Shown: positions 54,374-64,000 of the stretch, one piece after another
How the letters are laid out: every line of letters begins with the position of its first letter
How positions within the stretch are numbered: position 1 is the stretch's first letter
Origin: Benincasa hispida
Taxonomy: Eukaryota > Streptophyta > Magnoliopsida > Cucurbitales > Cucurbitaceae
Direction of reading: 5' to 3'
Length of the DNA stretch: 64,000 nt
NCBI RefSeq assembly: GCF_009727055.1
Contig: NC_052357.1
Coordinates: 18,196,114-18,260,113 of the forward strand
Notes under the pieces: generated by a model
Database searches by the model: none
What the model saw: only the letters and a program-made list of their open reading frames with translations
What the model was told of the DNA's origin: nothing
Program-made: the position numbers and the translations under genes

Positions 54374-56505
54374 TTGCTAGTTGGTTATCTTCTTCTCCTT
54401 GTTCTCTGTCATTGCTGCCATTAACCCAAATCTAGTTCCCATGCATCCCCTCGCACCAGTGAAGGCAACTCTGCTCGTCGAACACGTCGTCTGTTCGTTC
54501 CGTATATCTGCATTCCATCTGTCCATTCATTGTTGTCGTTTGTTCAACGCACCAGTGAAGGCAACCCAGATCTGGTCTCTGTCATCGCACCCGACCCGAG
54601 AAGACCAGAGAAGACAAGCCCCCTTGACCCGTGCCCCGCACCTGATCTGTGAGCTGCTTGGCACCCGTGAAGAATCGCACGTCGAGCTGGGTAAGCCCAA
54701 TCAAGTCGAGCCACTGAGCCAAGTGCACCGAGCCGATCTATCCATTTTTTTTCCTTTTCCCGATCCTGTTGGTCTTTTTTTTTTTTGTCTTTCTTCTCAT
54801 TATAAATGGAGAAAAATGACATCTTTCGTCCTATCATCACAATCCTTGATGCCACCAACCATATTATTTGGACCTATCAAATGAAGAACTTCTTGATTGG
54901 CCGTAAACTGTGGCGAGTTGTAACAAGTGATGTCGTTAAACCTGTCAAAGGAGTCGCTGAAGAAGACAGTAAGTTTGTGGACAGAATAGAAGACTGGGAC
55001 AACAAAAACCATCAAATAATCACCTGGTTAGGTAACACCTCCATCCCAGCCATTCACACTCAGTTTGATGTGTTCAACACAGCTAAAGAACTTTGAGATT
55101 TTCCGTCCAAACGATCCCAAATCGTGGGTCTGGCTCACTACTATCAACTTCACACTACTCTAGTAGGCACAAATCAGGAGATCGGGCAATTCATGAATGA
55201 GTATCTCGCTGTTCTTCAGCCTATTTGGACCCAATTAGATTAGGCCAAGATTAGTCCAAATCATCTACGACTTATCAAGGTCCTTATGGGGCTTTGTCCT
55301 AAGTATGAGTCTGTTTGTGCTGCCTTGTTACATCATAATCCTCTACCATCTCTTGATGCTACGATTCAGAAAATTCTCTTTGAGGAGAGGCGTCTTGGGT
55401 TAGTCTCCTCTTCTTCCCCGGACGTTGCTTTCGTAACCAGCCATTCACAATTTCCAGCTGAGTCAATTTTCTGCAAGAATTGCAAATAGCATGGTCACAA
55501 GTTTTCCAGTTGCCCCACCATTGAATGCAAGTACTGCTACAGACGGAGTCATATCCTAGACAACTGTCCTACCAAACTATCTCGGCCTCCAGGATACACC
55601 AATAAATCCAAGAATTCTCCTAAGCATGGTTCTCTATTTTTTAGAGCAGCTGCCACTGCCTTCGATGTGGTACCCTCTAATCTTCCAAGTATCTAGATCA
55701 GCGATCTTTAAGACTTGCTGAAACAGGTGCTCTCTCTTAATTCTCCTGCCCTTGTTGTCACACCAGGTACATCTTGGCTCTTTGATTCAGTTTGTTGCAA
55801 TCACATTACCTCGAATATTGCCTTGTTGTCTTCTTCCACCCCTGTACAATCCTTGCTTCTGGTATCCTCTGCTAATGGTAACCACATGCCTATTTCATAT
55901 GTTAGGACTGTTAGTACACCGAGTATTAGCCTATCCACTACTTATGATGTCCCATACTTGACCTTTAATCTTGTCTTTGTTGGACAACTATGTGACCTGG
56001 GACTAACTATTCTCTTTTCCTCCCATGGTTGTTAGGTTCAGGATCCGTGAACATAGATGGTTGGCACGGTTTGCAAGGTGGGAAGATTATTTGAGCTCAC
56101 GTCCTTTCAGCCTCCTGCTTTGCCATCTGTGTCTGCAGCTGTCACAGATATTGACACGTATCAATGGAACCTTTATCTTGGTCATGCGTCACCTGACAAA
56201 CTTCGTAGCCTAATTTATGTTGGTACCTTAAGTAATGCCTCTCAATTTCGTTCATTTGATTGTCGTTTCCTACTTCAATATCTTTACGTGATAAACCATT
56301 TTGTCTTATTCATTCTGACATCTGAGGTCTAGCTCCTACCCTTACAATAGATGGTTATCGGTATTTTGTTTTGTTCATTGATGACTACTCTCATTTTACT
56401 TGGATATATTTTCTTAAGAATCGTTCATCTTTACCCCAAGTTTACATTGAATTTGCTAAAATGATTCAAACTCAGTTTTCTCAAACCATCAAAATTCTCT
56501 GAACT
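54374..56505 (+). pseudogene. Gag, protease and integrase start of the Ale-like copia element
   Basis: After a leader with little content, Gag begins at 54806 (MEKNDIFRPIITILDATNHI, WTYQMKNFLIGRKLWRVV). 55286-55489 has LMGLCPKYESVCAALLHHNPLPSLD, then a double zinc knuckle (FCKNCK, stop, HGHKFSSC; CKYCYRRSHILDNC). The protease at 55770-55800 has WLFDSVCCNHIT, where the normal DSG Gly is Val. Pre-integrase is QWNLYLGHASPDKL near 56165; the integrase core starts with YFVLFIDDYSHFTW near 56360. Stops at 55094, 55240 and 55487 and the cut at 56505 by an LTR leave it inactive. The long ORF 54381-54884 is only leader. Confidence 0.82.
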
Positions 56506-58369
56506 TGAAGGAGCTCTTAAACAAGAGTACCCATGAGCAGAAGTGGATCATTCCGATTTCATTGTGACAGAATTACCACACATACATTCTAACATACAGA
56601 TATGCATTGTAACACTAATTACTGACATGCTTTAACAAATAAAATACAAAAGACCGAGAAAACGTACCAGTTGAAGACTTTCTTCAATCGAACTCGGTCC
56701 AGCGGAACGAAATCCTCACTCTCCTTATCGTCCAACAATCGGTCGCCTAGCAGCACCACAGTCGTCTACACGATCAACAACGCATGAAACAAACAGCAAC
56801 TGGGAACGACACCACCACTCGAAGCCCTCGGTATTCTCGGTGTGAGAATCCAAAGGGTGGACTTTGATGGAATTGGTAGAGGGGAGGAGGAAACAGTGAT
56901 TGTGTAAAACAAACAAGCAAGTAGGAGAAAGGGATAACTATTGTATAGTCGGGTGCTTGTCGTTTAGGTCGGGGTACACGATCTTGTAGGTTTAGCTAAG
57001 CGATCATCTATCAAATGGTAAACGATCGTTTAGGTCTGCTCAGCGTGCTAAGCGATCGTGTAGTAAACTTAAGCGATCGTTTAGTACGTGGGTGTGCGAT
57101 AATTTAGGAAGACAGGCATTATCATATAGGCTCTCGACGATAAGCGATCGTATAGATTCACACTGTGAACGATTTTTCTTGCGTGTCTTGTATCTTCTAT
57201 CTCAAAATGAAAAAAAATTTCATTTTATTATTCAGTTACAAGAACTAAATTTGAACTTCTCACTTTCGCACGATTCTGGAGAAATACTCGGCCAATTCTC
57301 TCATATCCACCTAATTAATTAATTAATTAATATAATCATATTATATTCTTAACCTATAATTGATATCATATATCTACTATAGTGTTTTCTCCTCTACTTG
57401 ATATAAATCATATTTATATCCAATTTCCTCCAAAATAATGTATCTCATACATTTAGTCAATTATATTATATATAATTAAGCAGTTCAATTATATCATATA
57501 TAATTGAATTGCCTCTTGTCAATTTGAACATTTCAAACTGACCCAAAAACTGATTCTCAACTTTATCCAAGCTACCAAGGGGACCTTATGAACCTTTTCG
57601 ATCTTCCCATTCATTACCCGCGGGTCCTTCTTCGCCTAATTCTTTCCATTCTACCAACGAATAATCTATAATAAGTCGCAAAGAAGAAAAAGAACGGACT
57701 AAAGCGAGGAGTTCTATGGCTCGAAGCTCCAACGGTACGTGAATAACTGAACTCTTTAGCCACGAGATCCGCCATCTGTTAACTGTCAGGCATTCCACTA
57801 AAGACCAACAGCTGAACTCTTCTTACCACAGATATATTTCTGTGTCCATCGGATATAACCAATCATGAGTACAATGACTCTTCACAGATGCTAGTAAGTA
57901 CAACTGGGCCAAGTTACTGTTTTTCCCCTGTAGTTACATCTCACTCCTTAAGTACCACTAATTCCTCTAATGAACAATACAACATAGTCCAACTATGTGT
58001 GAATACCTCTCAGGCCAAGAGAAAGTGTATGACGCCACATTGTTCAAGCCCTAGAATCAGCCCTTAAGGGAGCTATCTATTTACTTACCCCTGCTTCGGG
58101 GAAGAAGTGAATTCCATCTTGTGTAGCTGAGTTCCCAACTCCCAAATCAGACGAATCCCCAAAGTGGTAGGTTTGAGACGGCGACCTGGCCACTCGCATC
58201 CATGCAAATCAAAGGACCGCCTTCAATGGCAGGAGTTCCCAACTCACTCAGGATTGAGGTCATGTTACCTATGGTCATCCTAGTGAAGTGAAGTCTCTAT
58301 CATGAACAGTGTTATATAACGAGACATTAACACTTCATGGTCAGGTTTTATACAAACTCTTTATATAGA
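56506..58369 (-). mobile_element. Copia LTR inserted in the Ale-like integrase
   Basis: Minus-oriented LTR of the main copia family, TGAAGGAGCTC at the left end. Landmarks: ACGATCG words (56990-57160), AT-rich block with ATGTATCTCATACATTTAG, GAGCTACCAAGGGGACC-type text near 57571, CACAGATATATTTC near 57825, and ATCAGCCCTTAAGGGAG near 58058. Left flank GAACT (56501-56505) may be one copy of a target duplication. Cut at 58370 by an Athila LTR. A 120-bp foreign piece (57596-57715) splits the conserved GGACC...CTCGAAGCTCC block. Confidence 0.8.
57596..57715 (-). other. rpoC1: Plastid rpoC1-like DNA insert (NUPT) within a copia LTR
   Basis: About 120 bp with higher GC than its surroundings and no counterpart in the other LTR copies, where the flanking words run together (ACCTGTAGCTTGAAGCTCC). 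The minus strand encodes [20 protein letters not shown] followed by AGNEWEDRK, which I recognise as the conserved N-terminal region of the plastid RNA polymerase beta-prime subunit. The part upstream on the minus strand (about 25 codons) is poorly conserved. Not a gene here: it has no start and is only a fragment. Source could be plastid DNA directly or a mitochondrial copy of it. Confidence 0.75.
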
Positions 58370-60024
58370 TGATAATGGGCAGAAATGCACGTTATCATAG
58401 TACTGAATCCTTAAACAATGTCGGATTACGTTGATGAAATATGTTAAATTACGTCCATTAAGCATAAATTCTATAATATTGCGGTCGCATGCATCTAATG
58501 CATTAGAGCAGTTGATCTTTATATTTTTTTTGCAAAATAATGCATTAACGCAATGCAAAGAATGTGATCATAGGAATACATTGGTCGAGCGCAACTTCGC
58601 CGCAAGACTTTGCATTGACCGTGCTCACAAACATTCACCCAAGAAGAATCACCACAACATGGTGGACGCATCCAGACGAAAGGACAATTAAGATCGATGG
58701 GACAGAAAGCTGACAGCAGTCGGATCCAAATTAAGTTGACAGTTGATAACGGTCACAAAGTACATCCAGCTTTATCGGTGACAATTATCCGGCACATCAG
58801 TCAGGAATTAAAGCTGTCCCATCGGTACAACTAGGAGAGAGAAGCCGCCTTTCACCTTTGATGCCCTATAAATACCAAGTGCATTCTTCAGAGAAGGGGT
58901 TAAGCAGTCGATTATTTCATCATTTTACAAGTTCGCGTCTTTGTCCATAGTCTTCTTTTATTTTAAGGCGGACGCGAGGAAGAAGGTGTGCCGATAGATT
59001 GTTCCGGCAAGCTTGGGAAAGCACCGGAAGCTCCAAGACAGAGAGAGGGCCGACGCCCGCGGAAGCGGGAATATTTGTAGATCAGAATAGAGATTCAGTG
59101 TAAAAGCCTCGGTCAGCAAAGAATTGTTGCCAGGCTCTCTACCTTTAATTTCCATATCATTTTGTACTCAATTCAGTTATAAGAATGGAACGTCTTCCTC
59201 TATATCTGTTCACTCTATATAATTCATGCATGAGTAGCTAAAATAGTTGAATGGGTTGAGAAGCATTTAGCTAACACAACTAGGAAATCTTCATTCATTG
59301 TGATTATCTTGTTTATGTATGCTTCATTTGTCTATTAGAGATACTCGAGAGGGTAATCTAAGGACAGGATCTAGACTTAGGAAGGTCAGGTCAGAATCTA
59401 GGTTTGGAAGAACCAGATTAGAACACATAAACGAGAGATAGGCGCTTAGGAATGAGCATTATTTGTTATTAACGCATCGCATGCATCTTAGCAATAAGAT
59501 ATGATTGTATGTGGTTACCTTGCTTACATGCATTTTGCATCAACGCATAGGACAAGAGTAGAGACTTAGGGATAAGCTCTATGGACATTTTGCATTCAAT
59601 ACATGTGTCCTAGACTTAGGAGCATCACATTTACATTGGGAAATGACTTGCTGTGCATGGTTGTAATATGATCACAAAGTCTGACGCATTCCTGAGTAAC
59701 GCTAGCTAAAGATCTTCTCAACCTATTCATCGCATACTCATTGCATCTATCAACACAACTCTCTTTCTCAAATCCGCCGCCTTTACTTACTTTTTTTTCA
59801 TCAACGCAACAACACACCCACACTTTATTTATTTACTTGTTTACCACAAAGTTTTCATAAACATTATCAATACAACTATTTTCACAAGTCCCTGTGTTCG
59901 ACCCTAGACTTACCAGGAAACTCAGAGGAATTTACACTTGAATTCTACTGAGGAAACTTGAGCGCACACTGCATTCCATCAACGCATATCATCCATATTT
60001 CCACTTCATAAAGTTCAAGCATCA
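58370..60024 (+). mobile_element. 5' LTR of the plus-strand Athila element
   Basis: TGATAATGGGCAGAAATGCACG to AAGCATCA, 1655 bp, followed by the primer site. Same family as the solo LTR 35479-37389. Left flank ATAGA (58365-58369) should be one copy of the target duplication; the other lies beyond the window. Contains a TATA box at 58867-58874 and repeated GACTTAGG(A/G)ATGAGC / GACTTAGGGATAAGC text at 59440-59580. ORFs inside (58361, 58431, 58958, 59596) are not genes. Confidence 0.85.
58867..58874 (+). promoter_or_regulatory. TATA box of the plus-strand Athila LTR
   Basis: TATAAATA in the context GCCCTATAAATACCAAG, about 500 bp into the LTR and 1.16 kb before the primer site. Confidence 0.55.
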
Positions 60025-60030
60025 AGTTTT

Positions 60031-60048
60031 TGGCGTCGTTGCCGGGGA
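60031..60048 (+). other. Primer binding site (tRNA-Asp) of the plus-strand Athila element
   Basis: TGGCGTCGTTGCCGGGGA, one base off the usual Athila primer site TGGCGCCGTTGCCGGGGA complementary to aspartate tRNA, starting 7 bp after the LTR end at 60024. Confidence 0.88.
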
Positions 60049-60154
60049 CTTCGGCAAAATAGTTGTTAACGGTAATTTTTGTGATTTCTTTGCAGAACTC
60101 TCAATCTTAGGCGAACTACGACCCGGAGATTGAGAGAACATTCCGAAGGAGACT

Positions 60155-61690
60155 ATGAGACCGCCAAAGCAACCACAATCCGATAAAGAAGAGATGGCGG
60201 AGCAGCCTGAAGGAGGAGCACCAAACAACAACAATGTCATGGTAAATCCAATTCTATTGGCAAACGATCGCAATAGGCCCATTAGAGACTATGCATCACC
60301 AAACCTCTATGATTTCTCTCCGGGAATCATGAGACTTGCCTTAGATGGAAGAAGATTTGAAATGAAACCGGTGATGCTGCAGATGATCCAGGCTGTAGGT
60401 CAATTCGGAGGAAGGCGTGGCGAGGATCCGCACGCTCATCTCCGAAGTTTTATTGAAATCTGCAATACTTTTGTGTTCCCAAACATCTCTGCTGAAGAAG
60501 TTCGACTAATGTTGTTCCCATTTTCTCTCTGTGATCAGGTTAGGAAATGGGCTTATTGGCTCGAACCAGAAGAGATCACTTCTTGGGAGCAGGTGGTGGA
60601 GAAGTTTATGAAGAAGTATTTTACACCTACCGAAAATGCAAGACGAAGAAAGCTTATTACTAATTTTGAACAAGATATGGACGAATCGCTCAGCGATGCT
60701 TGGGCGAGGTTTAAAAGGTTGGTCCGAGATTGTCCGCATAATGGGCTACTAGATTGCCTGCAAATGGAAATTTTCTACCACAGTTTGAATCCTGCTTCGC
60801 AGACCGCTGAGAATGCGGCAGCAACTGGTAGTCTGCTTGACAAGACTTATGATGAGGCGAAGAATATCCTAGACCGCATCTCCAAGAATCATGAAGATTG
60901 GAGGGAGAGTGACCAGAGATTGAGATTCAAAGATTCTGATGCAAATAACGATGCTATTGTCTCATTGCAAAATCAAATGACTGCAATGATGAATTTGATT
61001 CAAGGAATGACGATCAGCAGCCCAACACCGCAAGGTGGGCAGATTAACGCAATAAGTCAAAACACCGCAAGGTGTGTGACTTGCGGTGATGAGCATGCGA
61101 TGGAGGATTGCTCGCAAAATCCACAGTCTGTATATTTTGTAAATAATAACCCCTTTTCAAACACCTACAACCCCGGGTGGAAAAACTATCCCAATTTTGC
61201 TTGGAAGAATCAACAACAAAATTTTCAATCTGTGGCACAAAAAGAAGGGTCACTAGGAATCTTTCAATGCAGTAACGGTCAATAGAGAAACGAAGCAAGT
61301 AGCTCACAACAACCACCACAATCTTCTTCTCTAGAAAGCTTATTGAAGCAATACATAAAGAAAAATGAGACAGTGCTTCAAAGTCAAGCTACGTCCATCC
61401 ACAACCTCGAATTGCAAATGGGCCAGATTACGAGTGAGTTGAAAAGTAGACTGCAAGGGGCGTTGCCAAGTTCAACCGAGCTTCCACGCAACATAGGGGG
61501 ATCAGGTAAGGAGCAATTTCAGGTTGTGACATTGTGCAGTGGAAAGACTGTGGAGGGAGAAAAGAAGGATCAGAGTAGAACAACTTCCATCGCAACTGAA
61601 CCCGAGATTGCGGTAACGCAAGAAGAAGAAAGAGAGAATGAAGCAGTGGAGCCTGAGGCTGCGTCAACCTCAAAGTCAAATGAAACATGA
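60155..61690 (+). pseudogene. Athila gag with a single in-frame stop
   Basis: One reading frame of 512 codons interrupted only by TAG at 61283-61285. The capsid region has RDYASPNLYDFSPGIM, FEMKPVMLQMIQAVGQFGG, HAHLRSFIEICNTF and LFPFSLCD, then KYFTPTENARRRKLI, NFEQDMDESLSDAWARFKRL and LDKTYDEAKNILDRI. The zinc knuckle is CVTCGDEHAMEDC (CX2CX3HX4C). After the stop: SLLKQYIKKNETVL, LEFQM-type text (LELQMGQITSEL) and VTLCSGKTVEGEKK. The leader is only about 106 bp from the primer site. Much better preserved than the minus copy at 28066-29774. Confidence 0.9.
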
Positions 61691-62280
61691 ACCATGAAAA
61701 ACATGAACCATGAAAGTTCAGTTACCACCTTTCCCTCAGAGGTTAAAAAAGAAGAAAAACGAAGAGGTATAGTACCAACGTTTATTATCTATGTTAAAAC
61801 AATTACATGTTAATATTCCTTTCAGTGAAGCAATTGAGGAAATGCCTGCCTATGCCAAGTTTCTGAAGGACATGGTAACTAAGAAGAGAGGCGCTGGAAA
61901 ATTTGCCACAGTGGCATTAACGCAAAGTTCCAAATCTATTATCCCACCGAAGATGAGCGATCCTGGGAGCTTCACTATTCCTTGCTCCATAGGAGGACTC
62001 TATATTGGGCAAGCCCTGTTTGACTTGAGGGCCAGCATAAATTTGATGTCGCTATCAATCTTTCGACAATTAAATGTGGGGCTACTTGTGCCCACCTCCG
62101 TGACTCTCCAATTGGCAGATAGATCTCTGGTTCATCCAGAAGGTAAGGTGAAGGATGTGCTGATCACGATTGATAAATTTATTGCCAGCTGACTTCATCA
62201 ACCTAGACTATAAGGTCGATAAAGATGTGCCCATCATTTTGGAGTGACCTTTTCTATCAACGGGTCGTGCTCAAATTGAT
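61691..62280 (+). pseudogene. Athila protease
   Basis: The frame at 61791-62192 (shifted relative to gag) encodes MLKQLHVNIPFSEAIEEMPAY, FLKDMVTKKRG, the protease core PGSFTIPCSIGG and the active-site region LFDLRASINLMSLSIF, where Arg replaces the Gly of the usual DLGAS. Then LADRSLVHPEGKVKDVLI. It breaks at 62192, and 62193-62280 contains the continuation out of frame. The Gly-to-Arg change alone would be expected to impair the protease. Confidence 0.82.
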
Positions 62281-63640
62281 GTGCACAAGGGAGAAATCAC
62301 TTTGAGCATAAACGAACAGAAGCTCAAGCTTAATATAATTCGTGCCATGAAATTTCCTGATGAGGAAGACCTGCAAGATTCTGATGATGACATGAATTTG
62401 ATTGAAGAAGAAAAGTTTGATGAAGAGTGTGAAGAAGTGGATACCAACACATCCGTAGCTGCCTGTAATACGATCGTAGCAAAAACAAACAAAGAAGAAG
62501 GATCGATCGCAACGCATGAAGAAGAGCCAAAAGAAGAAAGAAAAATAACGCAACCTTCTCTCGTGGAACTACTAACCCTTGAACTAAAAACCTTACCAAC
62601 ACATTTGAAGTACGCATTTCTGGGGCAGGATGAGACGTTGCTAGTGATTATTTCCTCTGTGCTCAATGCAGATTAAGAGAATGCGTTGATGAGCATTCTC
62701 AAGAAACATGTGCGAGCAATTGGCTGGATGCTCGTTGACATTAGAGGAATTAGCCCCACGTACTGTATGCACCACATTCATCTTGAGGACGACCACAAAG
62801 CAACTATTGAAAATCAACGCAGACTTAACCCTGTGATGAAGGAAGTCGTCAAAAAGGAAATTATCAAGTGGCTGGATGCAAGCATTATCTATCCAATTGC
62901 AGATAGCACGTGGGTCAGCCCCGTGCAATGTGTGTCGTAGAAGGGTGGAATGACGGTAGTCCCCAATGAGAACAATGATTTTAATACCGCAAAGAACCAT
63001 TACTGGATGGCGCATCTGCATGGACTACCACAAATTGAATGCGGCCATAAAGAAAGATCATTTCCCTTTGCCATTCATCGATCAAATGCTGGACAGATTA
63101 GCAGGGAACGATTTTTATTGCTTCTTGGATAGATATGTCGGGTACCAGATCATGATAGCTCGTGAAGACCAAGACAAGACCACATTCACCTGCCCATATG
63201 GGACATTTGCTTTTCTCCGCATGCCGTTTGACCTCTACAATGCGCTAAGCACATTCCAGAGGTGCATGATGGCGATCTTTTCAGATTATCTCAAGGACTC
63301 AATAGAAATATTTATGGATGACTTCTTCATTTATGGGAACACTTATGAAGTCTGCTTGGCCAATTTGGAGAAAATTCTGAAAAGATGTGAAGAGACGAAC
63401 CTGGTGCTCAATTAGGAAAAATGTCACTTCATGGTGAAGGAGGGAATAGTGTTAGGACATAATGTCTCCCGAGACGGGTTGGAGGTGGACAAAGCAAAGA
63501 TTGATGCAATTGAAAAGCTTCCACCTCCAACCATCGTGAAGGCTGTGCGAAGCTTCTTGGGGCACGCTGGATTTTACAGACGATTCGTCAAGGACTTTTC
63601 TAAAATATCTATTGGGAACCAAGGTACTCATTCACACTGA
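62281..63640 (+). pseudogene. Athila reverse transcriptase
   Basis: 62281-62676 (MHKGEITLSINEQKLKLNII, acidic linker, LPTHLKYAFLG), 62686-62940 (LKKHVRAIGWMLVDIRGI, RLNPVMKEVVKKEIIKWLDA, WVSPVQCVS) and 62966-63415 (WRICMDYHKLNAAIKKDHFP, FIDQMLDRLAGNDFYCFLD, TFTCPYGTFAFLRMPF, FQRCMMAIFSD, catalytic FMDDFFIYG, CLANLEKILKRCEETNLVLN) form the RT. 63431-63640 is the connection region ([39 protein letters not shown]). Stops at 62674, 62938 and 63413 plus frame changes between pieces. Catalytic DD retained. Confidence 0.88.
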
Positions 63641-64000
63641 CTTGGCAATCAAATATTTGATGACAAAGAAGGACACAAAGCCGAGGCTGATCAGATGGGT
63701 TCTCCTCTTTCAAGAATTTGATATCGAGATAATTGATCAGAAGGGGACAGAGAATCAAGTTGCGGATCACTTGTCCAGATTAGAAAATCTTGAGGTTGAC
63801 CGCAATGAATCTGAAGTGAGTGCCGTGTTCCTAGATGAGCAGCTGTTTCGCATAGAAGAACTGCCCTGGTATGCAGACATCATTAATATTTGGTTTGTGA
63901 ACAATTTCCTGAAGATTACACCTACCATCAACAGAAGAAGCTCAAGAATGAATGCAGACAATATTATTGGAATGAGCCGAATCTGTATAAAAGAGGTGCA
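63613..64000 (+). pseudogene. Athila RNase H end and linker, internally deleted, cut by window edge
   Basis: From about 63620 the text jumps from the end of the RT connection directly to the last third of RNase H ([51 protein letters not shown], 63620-63790). The start of RNase H with its CDAS motif, present in the minus copy at 26157-26366, is missing. The frame then continues toward integrase ([16 protein letters not shown] at about 63865) and leaves the window. Minus ORF 63767-63961 is a shadow. Confidence 0.8.

Noticed and set aside
54381..54884. 167-codon ORF before the Ale-like gag
   Set aside because: Starts a few bases after the primer site and overlaps the real gag start (54806) in another frame; composition and content fit an untranslated leader.
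57586..57798. 70-codon minus ORF as a gene
   Set aside because: It is open across the rpoC1-like insert and flanking LTR sequence; the recognisable part is a fragment of an organelle gene, without its own start or promoter.

Overview
The window is repeat-rich, AT-rich plant nuclear DNA. Evidence: plant-type Ty1/copia and Ty3/gypsy LTR retrotransposons with initiator-Met and Asp tRNA primer sites, a plant-specific GRAS transcription-regulator gene, a piece of plastid-type rpoC1 sequence, and a MITE-like hairpin of the GTCTATC type that I associate, from memory only, with cucurbits. I would say eudicot, possibly Cucurbitaceae; the species is not determinable here. I recognised no tRNA, rRNA, CRISPR array or bacterial-type operon.

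Layout. 1-16026: a minus-strand copia element (B) whose 3' LTR (1-937 plus 10427-11418) was split by a plus-strand copia element (A, 938-10426). A's reverse transcriptase is itself split by a 2068-bp solo LTR (5380-7447) with a perfect 5-bp target duplication. 16027-16501: end of a gypsy LTR. 16502-32896: leader, primer site and LTR of a third copia element (C, minus). That LTR is split at about 19246-32213 by a minus-strand Athila-type gypsy element (gag, protease, RT, RNase H, integrase, env-like ORF) plus unexplained LTR-like sequence. 32897-33947: RNase H scrap and truncated LTR. 33948-40909: copia element D (minus) with a solo Athila LTR (35479-37389) in its integrase. 40910-43440: gypsy LTR carrying ten 26-bp tandem repeats, its primer site and a stub of internal sequence. 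43441-47497: two further truncated copia elements (F and G, minus). 47498-54159: the only non-transposon gene, an intact single-exon GRAS gene (50722-52446), between two roughly 1.5-kb direct repeats. 54184-56505: Ale-like copia element (plus) with a short LTR. 56506-58369: copia LTR (minus) carrying an rpoC1-like insert. 58370-64000: plus-strand Athila element with LTR, tRNA-Asp primer site, gag and degenerate pol, running off the right edge.

The copia LTRs (A, B, C, D, F, the solo copy and the 56506 copy) form one family of about 1.85-2.15 kb with TG...CA ends and an exceptionally long 5' leader containing tandem repeats and a variable GC-rich island. Nesting gives relative ages: B is older than A and A older than the solo LTR; C is older than the Athila compound; D is older than both the Athila solo LTR and the gypsy LTR; the Ale element is older than the 56506 LTR, which is older than the right-hand Athila. 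Every retrotransposon coding region has stops, frameshifts or deletions, so none looks autonomous. All comparisons were made by eye.
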